Origin: UBA11524 sp051883695
GTDB lineage: Bacteria; Bacillota; Clostridia; Christensenellales; Aristaeellaceae
DNA length: 64,000 bases
Reading direction: 5' to 3'
Assembly: GCA_051883695.1 (NCBI GenBank)
Contig: JBJEUF010000034.1
Coordinates: 8,737 to 72,736 of the forward strand
In this document: positions 34,315 through 43,108 of the stretch, one piece after another
Position numbering within the stretch: the stretch's first letter is position 1
Layout: the number at the start of each line of letters is the position of its first letter
The notes under the pieces: model-generated
What the model was told of the DNA's origin: nothing
Seen by the model: only the letters and a program-made list of their open reading frames with translations
Database searches by the model: none
Position numbers and translations under genes: made by a program

Positions 34315-35256
34315 ATGCTGAAGTATTCCCTGAAGCGATTGGCATCCTCCATCATCACGCTGTGCATCATTATCACAGTGGTTTTTGTGCTGCTCAGACA
34401 GATGCCGATCGAAGGGTATTTTGACAATTTTGATAAGCTTGACGAGGTTCAGATTCAGGACAAGCTCAATCAGCTGGGTCTGAACAAGCCGATTTTTGAG
34501 CAGTTGATTGACTTCTTCAGGGGACTGCTCCACGGCGATCTTGGCAAATCGGCACGCTACAGTGCCGGCGCCTCCATCTCGGCAATAATTGCGAAAAAGG
34601 CGCCGATTTCCATTGCCTTCGGCGTGACCTCCATGGCGCTTTCGCTCCTGATGGGCATTCCGCTTGGTACGGCCATGGCCCGCAGCAAGGGCAAATTCTG
34701 GGATAAGATCGGTACGGTGTATATCGTGTTCATCAACGCCGTTCCGGCTGCGGTGTACTACATTTTTATACAAATGTACGGCACGGGCCTGATGCACATC
34801 GATATGACGTTTAATGCGAACAATCCGCTGACATGGATTCTCCCTGCCTTCTCCATGTCCCTGGGCAGCACCGCGTCCTATGCGATGTGGCTGCGGCGGT
34901 ACATGGTGGATGAGATGAACAAGGATTATGTGCGTCTCGCCCGGGCAAAGGGTGTACCTGAAAAGAAGATCATGATGAAGCACGTATTCCGCAACGCCTT
35001 CGTGCCCATGATTCAGTACATCCCCACCTCCCTTTTGTATACAATCAGCGGCTCGATCTATATCGAGTCCCTGTACGGTATTCCCGGCATGGGCGGTCTG
35101 CTGGTGGATGTGATCGGCCGGCAGGACAACCCGATGGTACAGGCCCTTGTGATGATCTACAGCTGCATCGGCATTGTGGGATTGCTGCTCGGCGATCTGC
35201 TGATGGGCCTGATTGATCCCCGCATCAGCTTTGTCAAGAAGGAGGGCGCGCGCTGA
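34315..35256 (+). CDS. oppB: Peptide ABC transporter permease OppB
   Basis: A 313-residue inner-membrane permease with six predicted helices. It starts with the OppB N-terminal helix and has the EAA loop YVRLARAKGVPEKKIMMKHVFRNAFVP near 205-230 that docks an ATPase subunit. Length and layout are standard, in contrast to its partner OppC. A short AAAAGG ribosome site lies 12 bases before ATG 34315. The stop is one base before the OppC start region, so the two are co-translated. Confidence 0.95.
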   Translation: MLKYSLKRLASSIITLCIIITVVFVLLRQMPIEGYFDNFDKLDEVQIQDKLNQLGLNKPIFEQLIDFFRGLLHGDLGKSARYSAGASISAIIAKKAPISIAFGVTSMALSLLMGIPLGTAMARSKGKFWDKIGTVYIVFINAVPAAVYYIFIQMYGTGLMHIDMTFNANNPLTWILPAFSMSLGSTASYAMWLRRYMVDEMNKDYVRLARAKGVPEKKIMMKHVFRNAFVPMIQYIPTSLLYTISGSIYIESLYGIPGMGGLLVDVIGRQDNPMVQALVMIYSCIGIVGLLLGDLLMGLIDPRISFVKKEGAR

Positions 35257-35257
35257 T

Positions 35258-36904
35258 ATGTCCAGCATCAAAGATATAAAGAGCCGGAAGCTCGAGAATG
35301 CGCTCTCCGAGAAGCTCGAAAAGAACCTGGAACAGCCGCAGATCAACGAGGACGAGCTGTTCGTCCTCGCAGAATACGACAGCGCGGCTGCCGAAAAAGG
35401 CGGCTATTCCAACTACTCCTACTGGCAGAGCACCCTTCGCGTATTCCTGAAGAACAAGGTGGCCGTTTTCCTGCTGTGCGTGCTGGTTGCGTTGCTGCTG
35501 TTCACCTTCCTGCAGCCGTATTTGCCCGGTCAGTACCCTGCGCGTACCATCAACAACCATCCGCAGACCGGTATGCAGCTGCAGAACATGCCGCCCAGCC
35601 TGACCACCGTGTATATCAAGGCGCCTGCGGGTACGAAGTTCACAGTCCATGATGGACTCTATGCTTCCAACGACGTGCTCGTCGCACTTCCCCGGCGTGC
35701 CGAGCTGACCGTGCTTGAGTACGGTGAGGAATGGTGCCGGGTGGACTACAAGGGGACTGTCGGCTATGTGATGAACAACGCCGAATCCAATCTGAGCCTG
35801 CCCGAGGATCCGACGGCCGTGCCGTACACCTGCGTCGCCAAGGGAAAGAACCTCAATCTGTACAGCAAGCCGGTTGAGCTCTATTACGCGGTGGACAACG
35901 TACTGACCGGCATCAATGCCAACAGCAGGTTTACCGTTATTGCGTATGGCGAGGAATGGTGCCGGATCCAGTACGAGGACAGGAAGCTCGGTACACTGGA
36001 CGGCTACGTCAAGAACAATTTCCAGACGAGCCTGAAGCTGCCTGAGGATCCGACGGCTGTCCCCTATGAATGCCGCTCCAGCTACAAGATCTACCTCTAC
36101 TCCGCTCCGGTGGACTATTCCAACAACGGTACCGCACTCTATGCGCCGGTATCCGCATTCACAAAGAACGAGGACGGTACGCTGACCGCGATCAACGACG
36201 TTGATCTCCGCATCCTGCCGACGACCCACGCCTTCTGGTTCGGCACGAACAACACGGGACACGACCTGTGGTCGCGCGTCTGGAGCGGCACCCGAACCAG
36301 CCTGTTCATCGGCTTCACCGTCGCGATTGTGGAAGCGATTGTGGGCATCCTCGTCGGTGTGCTCTGGGGCTATGTGCGCCAGCTTGACCGCATCCTGACG
36401 GAGGTCTACAACGTCATCGACAACATTCCCAACACCATCATCCTGATTCTGATTTCCTACATCATGAAGCCCAGCATGCAGACGCTGATCTTCGCCATGT
36501 GCCTGACAGGGTGGCTGGGCATGGCCCGCTTCATCCGGAACCAGATCGTCATCATCCGCGACCGCGATTACAATCTGGCGTCCCGCTGTCTGGGTACGAA
36601 CACCTGGCGCATCATCATGAAGAACCTGCTGCCCTACCTGGTGTCCGTTATCATGCTGCGGATGGCGCTGTCCATCCCCGGCGCCATCGGCAGCGAGGTG
36701 TTCATCACCTACATCGGTCTGGGCCTGCCCGTCGATATGCCCTCCCTGGGCAACCTGATCAACACCGGCCGTCAGCAGATTCAGTCCGCCGCGCTGCGGT
36801 ACCAGCTGATTTTCCCGGTCATCGTGCTGTCCATCGTAACCATCTCGTTCTACATCATCGGCAATGCCTTCGCGGACGCCGCTGATCCCAAGAACCATGT
36901 GTAA
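35258..36904 (+). CDS. oppC: Peptide ABC transporter permease OppC with a large SH3-like-repeat insertion
   Basis: A 548-residue permease, about 200-250 longer than usual OppC (roughly 300-345). The first helix is about 66-86. Normal OppC sequence resumes near 320 with FWFGTNNTGHDLWSRVWSGT, followed by five helices and the EAA loop (NLASRCLGTNTWRIIMKN). The extra segment, about 100-320, lies outside the membrane. It contains two SH3-like repeats: each has FTV/LTV, then YGEEWCR, then GYV and NN, and each is followed by LPEDPTAVPY; a third partial unit begins YLYSAPVD. Bacterial SH3 domains often bind cell-wall peptides, so the insertion may hold ligand, wall or SBP. ATG 35258 follows GGAGG at 13 bases. 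Confidence 0.93.
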   Translation: MSSIKDIKSRKLENALSEKLEKNLEQPQINEDELFVLAEYDSAAAEKGGYSNYSYWQSTLRVFLKNKVAVFLLCVLVALLLFTFLQPYLPGQYPARTINNHPQTGMQLQNMPPSLTTVYIKAPAGTKFTVHDGLYASNDVLVALPRRAELTVLEYGEEWCRVDYKGTVGYVMNNAESNLSLPEDPTAVPYTCVAKGKNLNLYSKPVELYYAVDNVLTGINANSRFTVIAYGEEWCRIQYEDRKLGTLDGYVKNNFQTSLKLPEDPTAVPYECRSSYKIYLYSAPVDYSNNGTALYAPVSAFTKNEDGTLTAINDVDLRILPTTHAFWFGTNNTGHDLWSRVWSGTRTSLFIGFTVAIVEAIVGILVGVLWGYVRQLDRILTEVYNVIDNIPNTIILILISYIMKPSMQTLIFAMCLTGWLGMARFIRNQIVIIRDRDYNLASRCLGTNTWRIIMKNLLPYLVSVIMLRMALSIPGAIGSEVFITYIGLGLPVDMPSLGNLINTGRQQIQSAALRYQLIFPVIVLSIVTISFYIIGNAFADAADPKNHV

Positions 36905-36919
36905 GGAGGTTGAGCCGTC

Positions 36920-37963
36920 ATGGAAAGAGAAACCATTCTTTCGGTTCGTGATCTTGATGTGAAGTTCAACCTTCGAGGCCGCAGCCTGCACGCGATCCGC
37001 GGCGTCTCCCTGGACCTCTACAAGGGCGAAAGCCTTGCCATCGTAGGGGAGTCCGGCTCCGGCAAATCGGTTTTTGTCAAGACCTTCATGGGGCTGCTGG
37101 ATACCAACGGCTGGATTGACAGCGGTTCCATCCTGTACAACGGCGAGGATCTGACGCAGTATACGACGGAAAAGCAGTGGCTGAAGGTTCGCGGCCGGGA
37201 GATTGCGATGGTGCTGCAGGATCCCATGACCAGCCTGAATCCGCTGAAAACGATTGGCTCACAGATTCTGGAGGCCATTGAGCTGCATCAGAATCTGCGT
37301 GGCCAGCAGGCGTATCAGGAGATGCTCAGCATCCTGCGGGATGTGGGCATCGCGGATCCGGAACGCCGGGCGAAGCAGTATCCCCATGAGTTCTCCGGCG
37401 GTATGCGCCAGCGCGTGGTCATCGCCATTGCGGTGGCTTGCCGTCCCAAGGTGCTGATCTGCGATGAGCCGACCACCGCGCTGGACGTGACCATACAGGC
37501 ACAGATATTGAAGCTCATCCATTCCCTCAAGGACAAGTATTCGCTGACCACCGTTTACATCACCCACGACCTGGGTGTGGTCGCCAATGTGGCGGATCGC
37601 ATCGCCGTCATGTACGCGGGCGACATCATCGAAATCGGCCTGTGCGAGGAGGTCTTTTATCAGCCCAAGCATCCCTATACCTGGGCGCTGCTTTCCAGTC
37701 TGCCGCAGATGGGCGTGAAGGGTGAGCCACTGTATTCCATCCACGGCACACCGCCAAACCTGTTTCAGGAGATCAAGGGCGACGCCTTTGCTCCCCGCAA
37801 TCCGCAGGCGCTGAAGATTGACTTTGAGAAGCGTCCGCCGTATTTTGATGTGACGCCGACCCATAAGGCACGCACCTGGCTGCTGGATCCCCGCGCACCG
37901 CACATTGAGCCGCCGGAGGCCGTCCGAAAGCTGGCAACGGAAGGAGTGAAGGGCTATGACTGA
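36920..37963 (+). CDS. oppD: Peptide ABC transporter ATPase OppD
   Basis: A 347-residue ATPase subunit. Walker A GESGSGKS (near 43), Q-loop VLQDPMTSLNP, signature EFSGGMRQR, Walker B LICDEPTTALD, and switch His in ITHDLG are all present, as is the oligopeptide_HPY C-terminal extension (HPYTWALLSSLP). The Cys cluster usually found there (CPFAPRC in many homologues, an Fe-S site in some) is replaced by DAFAPRNP, so no cluster is expected. AAGGAGG lies before ATG 36920; its end overlaps oppF by 8 bases. Confidence 0.95.
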   Translation: MERETILSVRDLDVKFNLRGRSLHAIRGVSLDLYKGESLAIVGESGSGKSVFVKTFMGLLDTNGWIDSGSILYNGEDLTQYTTEKQWLKVRGREIAMVLQDPMTSLNPLKTIGSQILEAIELHQNLRGQQAYQEMLSILRDVGIADPERRAKQYPHEFSGGMRQRVVIAIAVACRPKVLICDEPTTALDVTIQAQILKLIHSLKDKYSLTTVYITHDLGVVANVADRIAVMYAGDIIEIGLCEEVFYQPKHPYTWALLSSLPQMGVKGEPLYSIHGTPPNLFQEIKGDAFAPRNPQALKIDFEKRPPYFDVTPTHKARTWLLDPRAPHIEPPEAVRKLATEGVKGYD

Positions 37964-38900
37964 GCAGGAGAAGGCCCGGGAAGTCCTTCTGTCCGTGCGG
38001 AATCTGGACGTGTGCTTCGGAAAGAAGAAGCGTCCCTTCAAGGCCGTGGACAACGTGAGCTTTGACATCTACAAGGGCGAGACCTTCGGCCTTGTGGGCG
38101 AATCCGGCTCCGGCAAAACGACCATCGGCCGCGCGATCATCCGCATCAACCCGACGAGCGCGGGCGATATCATCTACAAGGGCGAAAAGATCAACGGGAA
38201 GATCTCCAAGGAGCTGGATTACCGCGTGACCCGGCAGATTCAGATGATTTTCCAGGATCCCATGGCGTCGCTGAACGAGCGTGCCAAGGTGGACTACATC
38301 GTCTCCGAAGGGCTGTACAGCGGGAAGAGGATTCCCGAGGAGAAGCGGAAGGCGCTCGTGGAAAAGGCCCTTGCGGACGTCGGGCTTCTGCCGGAGTTTG
38401 CCAGCCGCTTCCCGCATGAGTTCTCCGGCGGTCAGCGGCAGCGCATCGGCGTGGCCCGGGCGCTGATCATGGAGCCTGATTTCATTATTGCCGATGAGCC
38501 CATTTCCGCGCTGGACGTGTCCATCCGCGCCCAGGTGCTCAACCTGCTGAGCGAATTGCAGCGGGAGCGTGGGCTCACCTACCTGTTCATCTCCCATGAC
38601 CTGTCGGTGATGCGCTTCATCTGCGATCGCATCGCGGTCATTCACAAGGGCGTTCTGGTGGAGCTGGCCGAAACGGAGAAGCTGTTTGCGCATCCGCTGC
38701 ATCCCTACACCCGCGCGCTGCTGTCCGCGATTCCGCTGCCTGATCCGGCAAGGGAAAAGAACAAAACCCTTGAAATCTACGACCCCAGTCAGCATGACTA
38801 TGCAACGGACAAGCCCCAGTGGGTCGAGATTGAGGAGGATCACATGGTCTGGGGCAACACGAAGGAAATCGAACAGTACCGCAAGATCCTCGATGCGTGA
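37956..38900 (+). CDS. oppF: Peptide ABC transporter ATPase OppF
   Basis: A 314-residue partner ATPase. It has GESGSGKTT, MIFQDPMASLN, EFSGGQRQRIG, IIADEPISALD and ISHDLS, and the HPYTRALLSAIP extension. The Cys residues of the usual C-terminal cluster are also absent here. The start overlaps oppD by 8 bases, with GGAAGGAG upstream. The acidic tail after residue 270 is lineage-variable. It pairs with OppD to drive the OppBC channel. Confidence 0.95.
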   Translation: MTEQEKAREVLLSVRNLDVCFGKKKRPFKAVDNVSFDIYKGETFGLVGESGSGKTTIGRAIIRINPTSAGDIIYKGEKINGKISKELDYRVTRQIQMIFQDPMASLNERAKVDYIVSEGLYSGKRIPEEKRKALVEKALADVGLLPEFASRFPHEFSGGQRQRIGVARALIMEPDFIIADEPISALDVSIRAQVLNLLSELQRERGLTYLFISHDLSVMRFICDRIAVIHKGVLVELAETEKLFAHPLHPYTRALLSAIPLPDPAREKNKTLEIYDPSQHDYATDKPQWVEIEEDHMVWGNTKEIEQYRKILDA

Positions 38901-38925
38901 TCTTGTTTCAACAATTTACGCAAAG

Positions 38926-38963
38926 GGATCGCCGGGCTGTTGCAGGCTTCGGCGATCCTTTCC
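38926..38963 (+). terminator. Hairpin after oppF (weak terminator or attenuator)
   Basis: A perfect 9-bp stem GGATCGCCG/CGGCGATCC (38926-38934, 38950-38958) is followed only by TTTCC. It lies before alr, so partial readthrough into the enzyme genes is possible. Confidence 0.55.
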
Positions 38964-38989
38964 GATTTCATAACAGGGAGACGATCCTG

Positions 38990-40132
38990 ATGCTCTCATA
39001 TGACGAAGCGACCTCCCGCTGCTGGGCCGAGGTCGACCTGACGCAGCTGGTAGCGAACTATCACAACGCGCTGCGTCACCTGTCCGGCGGGACGCAGCTG
39101 ATCTGTGTACTCAAGGCCGACGCGTACGGTCTGGGCGCGCCGACGGTTGGTAAGCGCCTCCGGCAGGAGGGCGCGCGGTACTTTGCCGTCGCATCCTTCA
39201 ACGAAGCGCTGGAGGTTAAAGCGGCGGTGCCGGACGCAGAGGTGCTGATCCTCGGGCTTTGCGGCGAAAAGCAGCTCGTCAGGGCGATCGCTGCGGGTAT
39301 GCTCCTGACGGTCTTTTCCGGACGGTATGCGCAGACGGTCATCCACGCAGCGCAGGGGGCTGGCTGCAAAGCCCGGGTCCATGTCAAGCTGGAAACGGGG
39401 CTGAACCGCCTGGGCTTTGCGCCGGAGGAGGCTGCGGACGCGGTGACTGAGATGCTCGATAGCGGCTGGATTCAGCTGGAGGGCCTGTTCACCCATCTGG
39501 CGCTGCGCAACAGGGAATCGGACATCGCGCAGCTCGCGCTCCTGACCGGCTGCCGGGCTGCGCTTGAATGCCGCGGCATCCATGTGCCCATGGTGCACGC
39601 GCTGGACAGCATCGGTATGGTGCGGTATCCAGAGGCGCATATGGATGCGGTTCGCACCGGCGCGTGGCTTTACGGCGTCTATCCGCGCAGGTACGCGCAC
39701 CCGGAGGAAAGCCGTCTGGCGCTCACGGTCAAGGCACGCATTGCGCAGCTTCACCGCGTACAGGCAGGCGCGTGCCTGGGCTATGACGAAAGCCACCCGC
39801 TGACGCGGGACAGCGTGATCGCGACGCTCTCCGCCGGGTACATTGACGGCTATCCCCGCCAGAACAGCAAGGGAAGCGTCGAGATTCGCGGCAGGCGCGC
39901 GCCAATAGCCGGGCTGGTCTGCATGGATCAGATGATGGCGGATGTGACGGACATCCCCGAGGCCCGCGAGGGCGACGAGGTCATCCTGCTGGGCGGAAGC
40001 ATCGGCGTGGACGAATACGCAGAAGCGGCGGGGCTGAACCGCAATGAATCCCTTGCGCGCACCGGCAAGCGGGTGCCGCGCGTTTATCTGGAGAACGGTC
40101 AGGTCGTACAAATTCTGGACGGTCTGGCATAA
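38990..40132 (+). CDS. alr: Alanine racemase-family PLP enzyme
   Basis: A 380-residue fold-type III PLP racemase. It has PLP Lys42 in VLKADAYGLGA, Arg140 (LNRLGF), the second-base region CLGYDESH with Tyr265, and the C-terminal CMDQMMADVTD contributed to the partner active site. The segment before the Tyr domain reads HALDSIGM rather than the common NS form, so a substrate other than alanine is possible. It lies between the importer and several D-peptide enzymes, which favours a catabolic role (converting D- and L-forms) over a cell-wall role. GGGAG precedes ATG 38990; longer frames lack ribosome sites. Confidence 0.88.
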   Translation: MLSYDEATSRCWAEVDLTQLVANYHNALRHLSGGTQLICVLKADAYGLGAPTVGKRLRQEGARYFAVASFNEALEVKAAVPDAEVLILGLCGEKQLVRAIAAGMLLTVFSGRYAQTVIHAAQGAGCKARVHVKLETGLNRLGFAPEEAADAVTEMLDSGWIQLEGLFTHLALRNRESDIAQLALLTGCRAALECRGIHVPMVHALDSIGMVRYPEAHMDAVRTGAWLYGVYPRRYAHPEESRLALTVKARIAQLHRVQAGACLGYDESHPLTRDSVIATLSAGYIDGYPRQNSKGSVEIRGRRAPIAGLVCMDQMMADVTDIPEAREGDEVILLGGSIGVDEYAEAAGLNRNESLARTGKRVPRVYLENGQVVQILDGLA

Positions 40133-40145
40133 GGGGGCAGGGAAG

Positions 40146-41324
40146 ATGGAGGCACAGGCGCTGAGGGCGCTGGTGGAAGCGGAGTCGGACTGGATTGTCC
40201 GGATGCGCAGAAAGCTGCATCGCATTCCGGAAAGCGGCTTTCGGGAATTCAGGACGCAGCGGGCTGTGATGGACGCGCTGGATGAAATCGGCATTCCGTA
40301 CAGGACGGAACGCACCTGGGTGATTGGCCTGATCGAAGGTGCCTATCCGGGCGAAACCGTTGCGATTCGTGCGGATATGGACGCGCTGCCCCTGGACGAG
40401 CCGGAGGGCTGTCCATTCCGCTCCGAGCATCCGGGCATGATGCATGCCTGCGGGCATGACGCGCACACGGCCATGGCGCTGGGGGCGGCGAAGGTGCTCT
40501 GGGGGCTTCGGGAACAAATGCACGGCAATGTCAAGCTCCTGTTCCAGCCCGCCGAGGAAACGGACGGCGGCGCGGAGCCCATGGTCGCAGCCGGAGCGAT
40601 GGAGAATCCGCATGTGGATCACGTATACGGTCTGCATGTGATGCCGCATTTGCCGGTCGGCAAGGTCGAAACCCGCAGCGGGACGCTGAATGCGTCCACG
40701 GATTCGGTGCGGATCGTCATCCACGGCAAGGCAGGGCACGGCGCCTATCCCGAGCAGGGGATCGACGCGATCGTCTGCGCGGCGCAGGTGATCACAGCGC
40801 TGCAGACCCTCGTTTCACGCAATGTGTCGCCCCTGCAGAGCGCGGTGCTGACCATCGGCAAAATCGAAGGCGGCAAGGCGCAGAATATCCTCTGCGATGA
40901 GGTCGCCATGGGCGGCACGCTCCGCACCGCCAACAGCGAGCTGCGGACGATGATGACAAAGCGCATTGCGGAAATTGCCTCCTGCGTGGCGGCGGGCATG
41001 GGCTGCAGGGCAGAGGTGGAAGTCGCTTCCGGATACGCGGCGCTCGTCAACGATGCGGCGGAGGCTGCGCGGATCAAGCGGGTTGCCGGAGCGCTGTTCG
41101 GCGCAGAAAACGTGGTGGACAAGCCCGCGCCCAGCATGGGCGGCGAGGACTTCTCCTTTTTCAGCGACTGCGCACCCGGCGCGTTCTTCCACATCGGATG
41201 CGTCAGCCCGGAATGGATGCCCGCGCCGCCGCTGCACAGCCGGGATTTCAGAATCAACGAGGACTGCCTGCCCATCGGCGTGATGATGCATGTCGCGCTG
41301 GCGCTGGATATCCTCGAAAAGTAA
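40146..41324 (+). CDS. M20D-family amidohydrolase (aminoacylase/carboxypeptidase type)
   Basis: A 392-residue zinc hydrolase of the AmhX, hippurate hydrolase and N-acetyl-diaminopimelate deacetylase group. Metal ligands are visible: MHACGHDAHT (Cys and His), PAEETDGGA (catalytic Glu pair), GLHVMP, and a final His in PPLHSRDF. A dimerisation domain lies in the middle (about 180-290). Members remove acyl groups from amino acids or split small amides. There is no signal peptide. ATG 40146 lies 14 bases after the alr stop. It is presumably fed by the importer; the exact substrate is unknown. Confidence 0.9.
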   Translation: MEAQALRALVEAESDWIVRMRRKLHRIPESGFREFRTQRAVMDALDEIGIPYRTERTWVIGLIEGAYPGETVAIRADMDALPLDEPEGCPFRSEHPGMMHACGHDAHTAMALGAAKVLWGLREQMHGNVKLLFQPAEETDGGAEPMVAAGAMENPHVDHVYGLHVMPHLPVGKVETRSGTLNASTDSVRIVIHGKAGHGAYPEQGIDAIVCAAQVITALQTLVSRNVSPLQSAVLTIGKIEGGKAQNILCDEVAMGGTLRTANSELRTMMTKRIAEIASCVAAGMGCRAEVEVASGYAALVNDAAEAARIKRVAGALFGAENVVDKPAPSMGGEDFSFFSDCAPGAFFHIGCVSPEWMPAPPLHSRDFRINEDCLPIGVMMHVALALDILEK

Positions 41325-41342
41325 GCACAGGAGGATGCAACG

Positions 41343-42143
41343 ATGAAAAAGCTCTTTATCTCCGCCGATCTGGAAGGCACCGCCGGCGTGACCCATTGGG
41401 ACGAAACGGAGCAGGGAAAGCTGCTCTATGCGCACTTCGCGCGTCAGATGACCCGCGAGGTCGCGGCGGCCTGTGAGGGCGCGCTGGCGGCAGGCTGTGA
41501 GGACATTCTTGTCAAGGACGCCCACGATTCCGGACGCAACATAGACCCTGCCGCGCTGCCGGAGCAGGCGCGCATTTTCCGCGCCTGGAGCCGCCATCCC
41601 TATTCGATGATGTTCGGTCTGGACGATACCTTTGACGGCGTGGTGTTCACCGGCTATCACTCCGCAGCCGGCACCAACTGCAGCCCGCTGGCGCACACCA
41701 TGAACCTCCAGAACAACTGGGTCAAAATCAACGGGCAGATCGCGCCGGAGCTGATGATCAACAGCCTGACCGCCGCCTATGTCGGCGTACCGGTCTACTG
41801 CGTCTGCGGCGACAAGGGGCTGTGCGACTGGATCAGGTCCGTCAACCCCAACATCGAGACCGTGGCGGTCAGCGAGGGGACGGGCAACGGCTCCCTGTCC
41901 ATCCATCCTGACCTTGCGGTGAAGCGCATCCGTGCCGCGGTCGAAAAGGCTGTGCAGAAGGACGGCAAGGACTGCATGTTCCCGCTGCCGGAGCATTTCC
42001 ATGTGGAGATCAACTTCCGCGAGCATTACCGCGCCTATGACGGAGGCTTCTACCCCGGCGCGGCGCAGATTGACGAAAAGACGGTCGCTTATGATGCCGA
42101 CGACTGGATGGACGTGCTGAAGTTCTTCCACTGGGTGCTGTGA
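41343..42143 (+). CDS. dppA: M55 D-aminopeptidase, DppA-type
   Basis: A 266-residue metallopeptidase. It has the SADLEGTAGV opening (SxDxEG metal site), DAHDSGRN near 60 and TGYHSAAG near 103, the zinc-binding blocks of the M55 family. Bacillus DppA cuts D-Ala-D-Ala and D-Ala-Gly-Gly and is encoded in the dipeptide-permease operon, so its place near opp genes fits a role in D-peptide catabolism. AGGAGG precedes ATG 41343. ldcA follows within 12 bases. Confidence 0.95.
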   Translation: MKKLFISADLEGTAGVTHWDETEQGKLLYAHFARQMTREVAAACEGALAAGCEDILVKDAHDSGRNIDPAALPEQARIFRAWSRHPYSMMFGLDDTFDGVVFTGYHSAAGTNCSPLAHTMNLQNNWVKINGQIAPELMINSLTAAYVGVPVYCVCGDKGLCDWIRSVNPNIETVAVSEGTGNGSLSIHPDLAVKRIRAAVEKAVQKDGKDCMFPLPEHFHVEINFREHYRAYDGGFYPGAAQIDEKTVAYDADDWMDVLKFFHWVL

Positions 42144-42154
42144 CAGGAGGCAGT

Positions 42155-43093
42155 ATGCTGTACGGGAAAAAACTGAAATTCGGCGACACGATCGGCTTCA
42201 TCGCGCCTTCCGGTGCGGTGCGCACCCCGGGTGCCATTGAGGCGGCCGTGGCCGAAACGGAGCGCATGGGCTTCCGGGTGAAGCTCGGTGAAAGCTGCGG
42301 CAAAAGGTACGGCTACCTTTCCGGCCCTGACGAGGTGCGCGCCCGTGACCTCAACAGGATGTTTCTGGATGACGAGGTGGATGCGATCCTGTGCATCCGC
42401 GGCGGGTACGGCACCATGCGCATCCTTGACCGGCTGGATTATGAAGCGATTGCGGCGCATCCGAAGATTTTCGTCGGATTCAGCGACATCACGGCGCTGC
42501 ACATCGCCCTGCTGGAGAAGGCGAATCTGGTGACCTTCCACGGGCCGATGGCAGCCTCCTGCTGGTCCTCCGGGCCGCTGGACGATTTCTCCCGCGATTC
42601 GCTCTACCGTGCGCTGATGCACGCGGAGCCGGTGGGGGAGATTGCCAATCCGCCCGGGTATCCCAGGCAGACCGTGAATCCCGGCGTCTGTGAGGGCCAG
42701 CTGGTGGGCGGCAATCTGACGCTGATTACGGGGACAATTGGCACACCGTGGCAGCTGGACACAACCGGACGCATCCTCTTCATTGAGGATGTCGGTGAGC
42801 GCACCTACTGCCTGGACCGGATGCTGACCCAGATGCGGCTGGCCGGGATGTTCGACCGTTGCGCCGGCGTGGTGTTCGGTGATTTCGCGGACTGCCCGAT
42901 TGAATACCCGGAATTCGGCTGCTCGCTGGACGAAATCATCCGGGATGTGGTGCAGCCCTGCGGCAAGCCGGTTTTCACCGGGCTGCGCTGCGGGCATTGC
43001 ACGCCCAAGCTGACGCTGCCCTTCGGCGTGAAATGCCGGATGGACGCGGAGAGAGGCACGCTCACGGTGCTGGAGAGCGCCGTGCGGGAGTAA
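42155..43093 (+). CDS. ldcA: LD-carboxypeptidase (S66, LdcA/YkfA-like)
   Basis: A 312-residue serine peptidase with the S66 triad visible: Ser110 in VGFSDIT, Glu211 in LFIEDVGE, His281 in RCGHCTPK. Family enzymes remove the terminal D-Ala from murein tetrapeptides (L-meso-A2pm-D-Ala). The gene has no signal peptide, so it acts on imported or cytoplasmic peptides, as in murein recycling. AGGAGG lies 4-5 bases before ATG 42155, directly after dppA. This is the gene that points most specifically to murein peptides as substrates. Confidence 0.95.
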   Translation: MLYGKKLKFGDTIGFIAPSGAVRTPGAIEAAVAETERMGFRVKLGESCGKRYGYLSGPDEVRARDLNRMFLDDEVDAILCIRGGYGTMRILDRLDYEAIAAHPKIFVGFSDITALHIALLEKANLVTFHGPMAASCWSSGPLDDFSRDSLYRALMHAEPVGEIANPPGYPRQTVNPGVCEGQLVGGNLTLITGTIGTPWQLDTTGRILFIEDVGERTYCLDRMLTQMRLAGMFDRCAGVVFGDFADCPIEYPEFGCSLDEIIRDVVQPCGKPVFTGLRCGHCTPKLTLPFGVKCRMDAERGTLTVLESAVRE

Positions 43094-43108
43094 GGAGCGT
43101 TGGTACAG

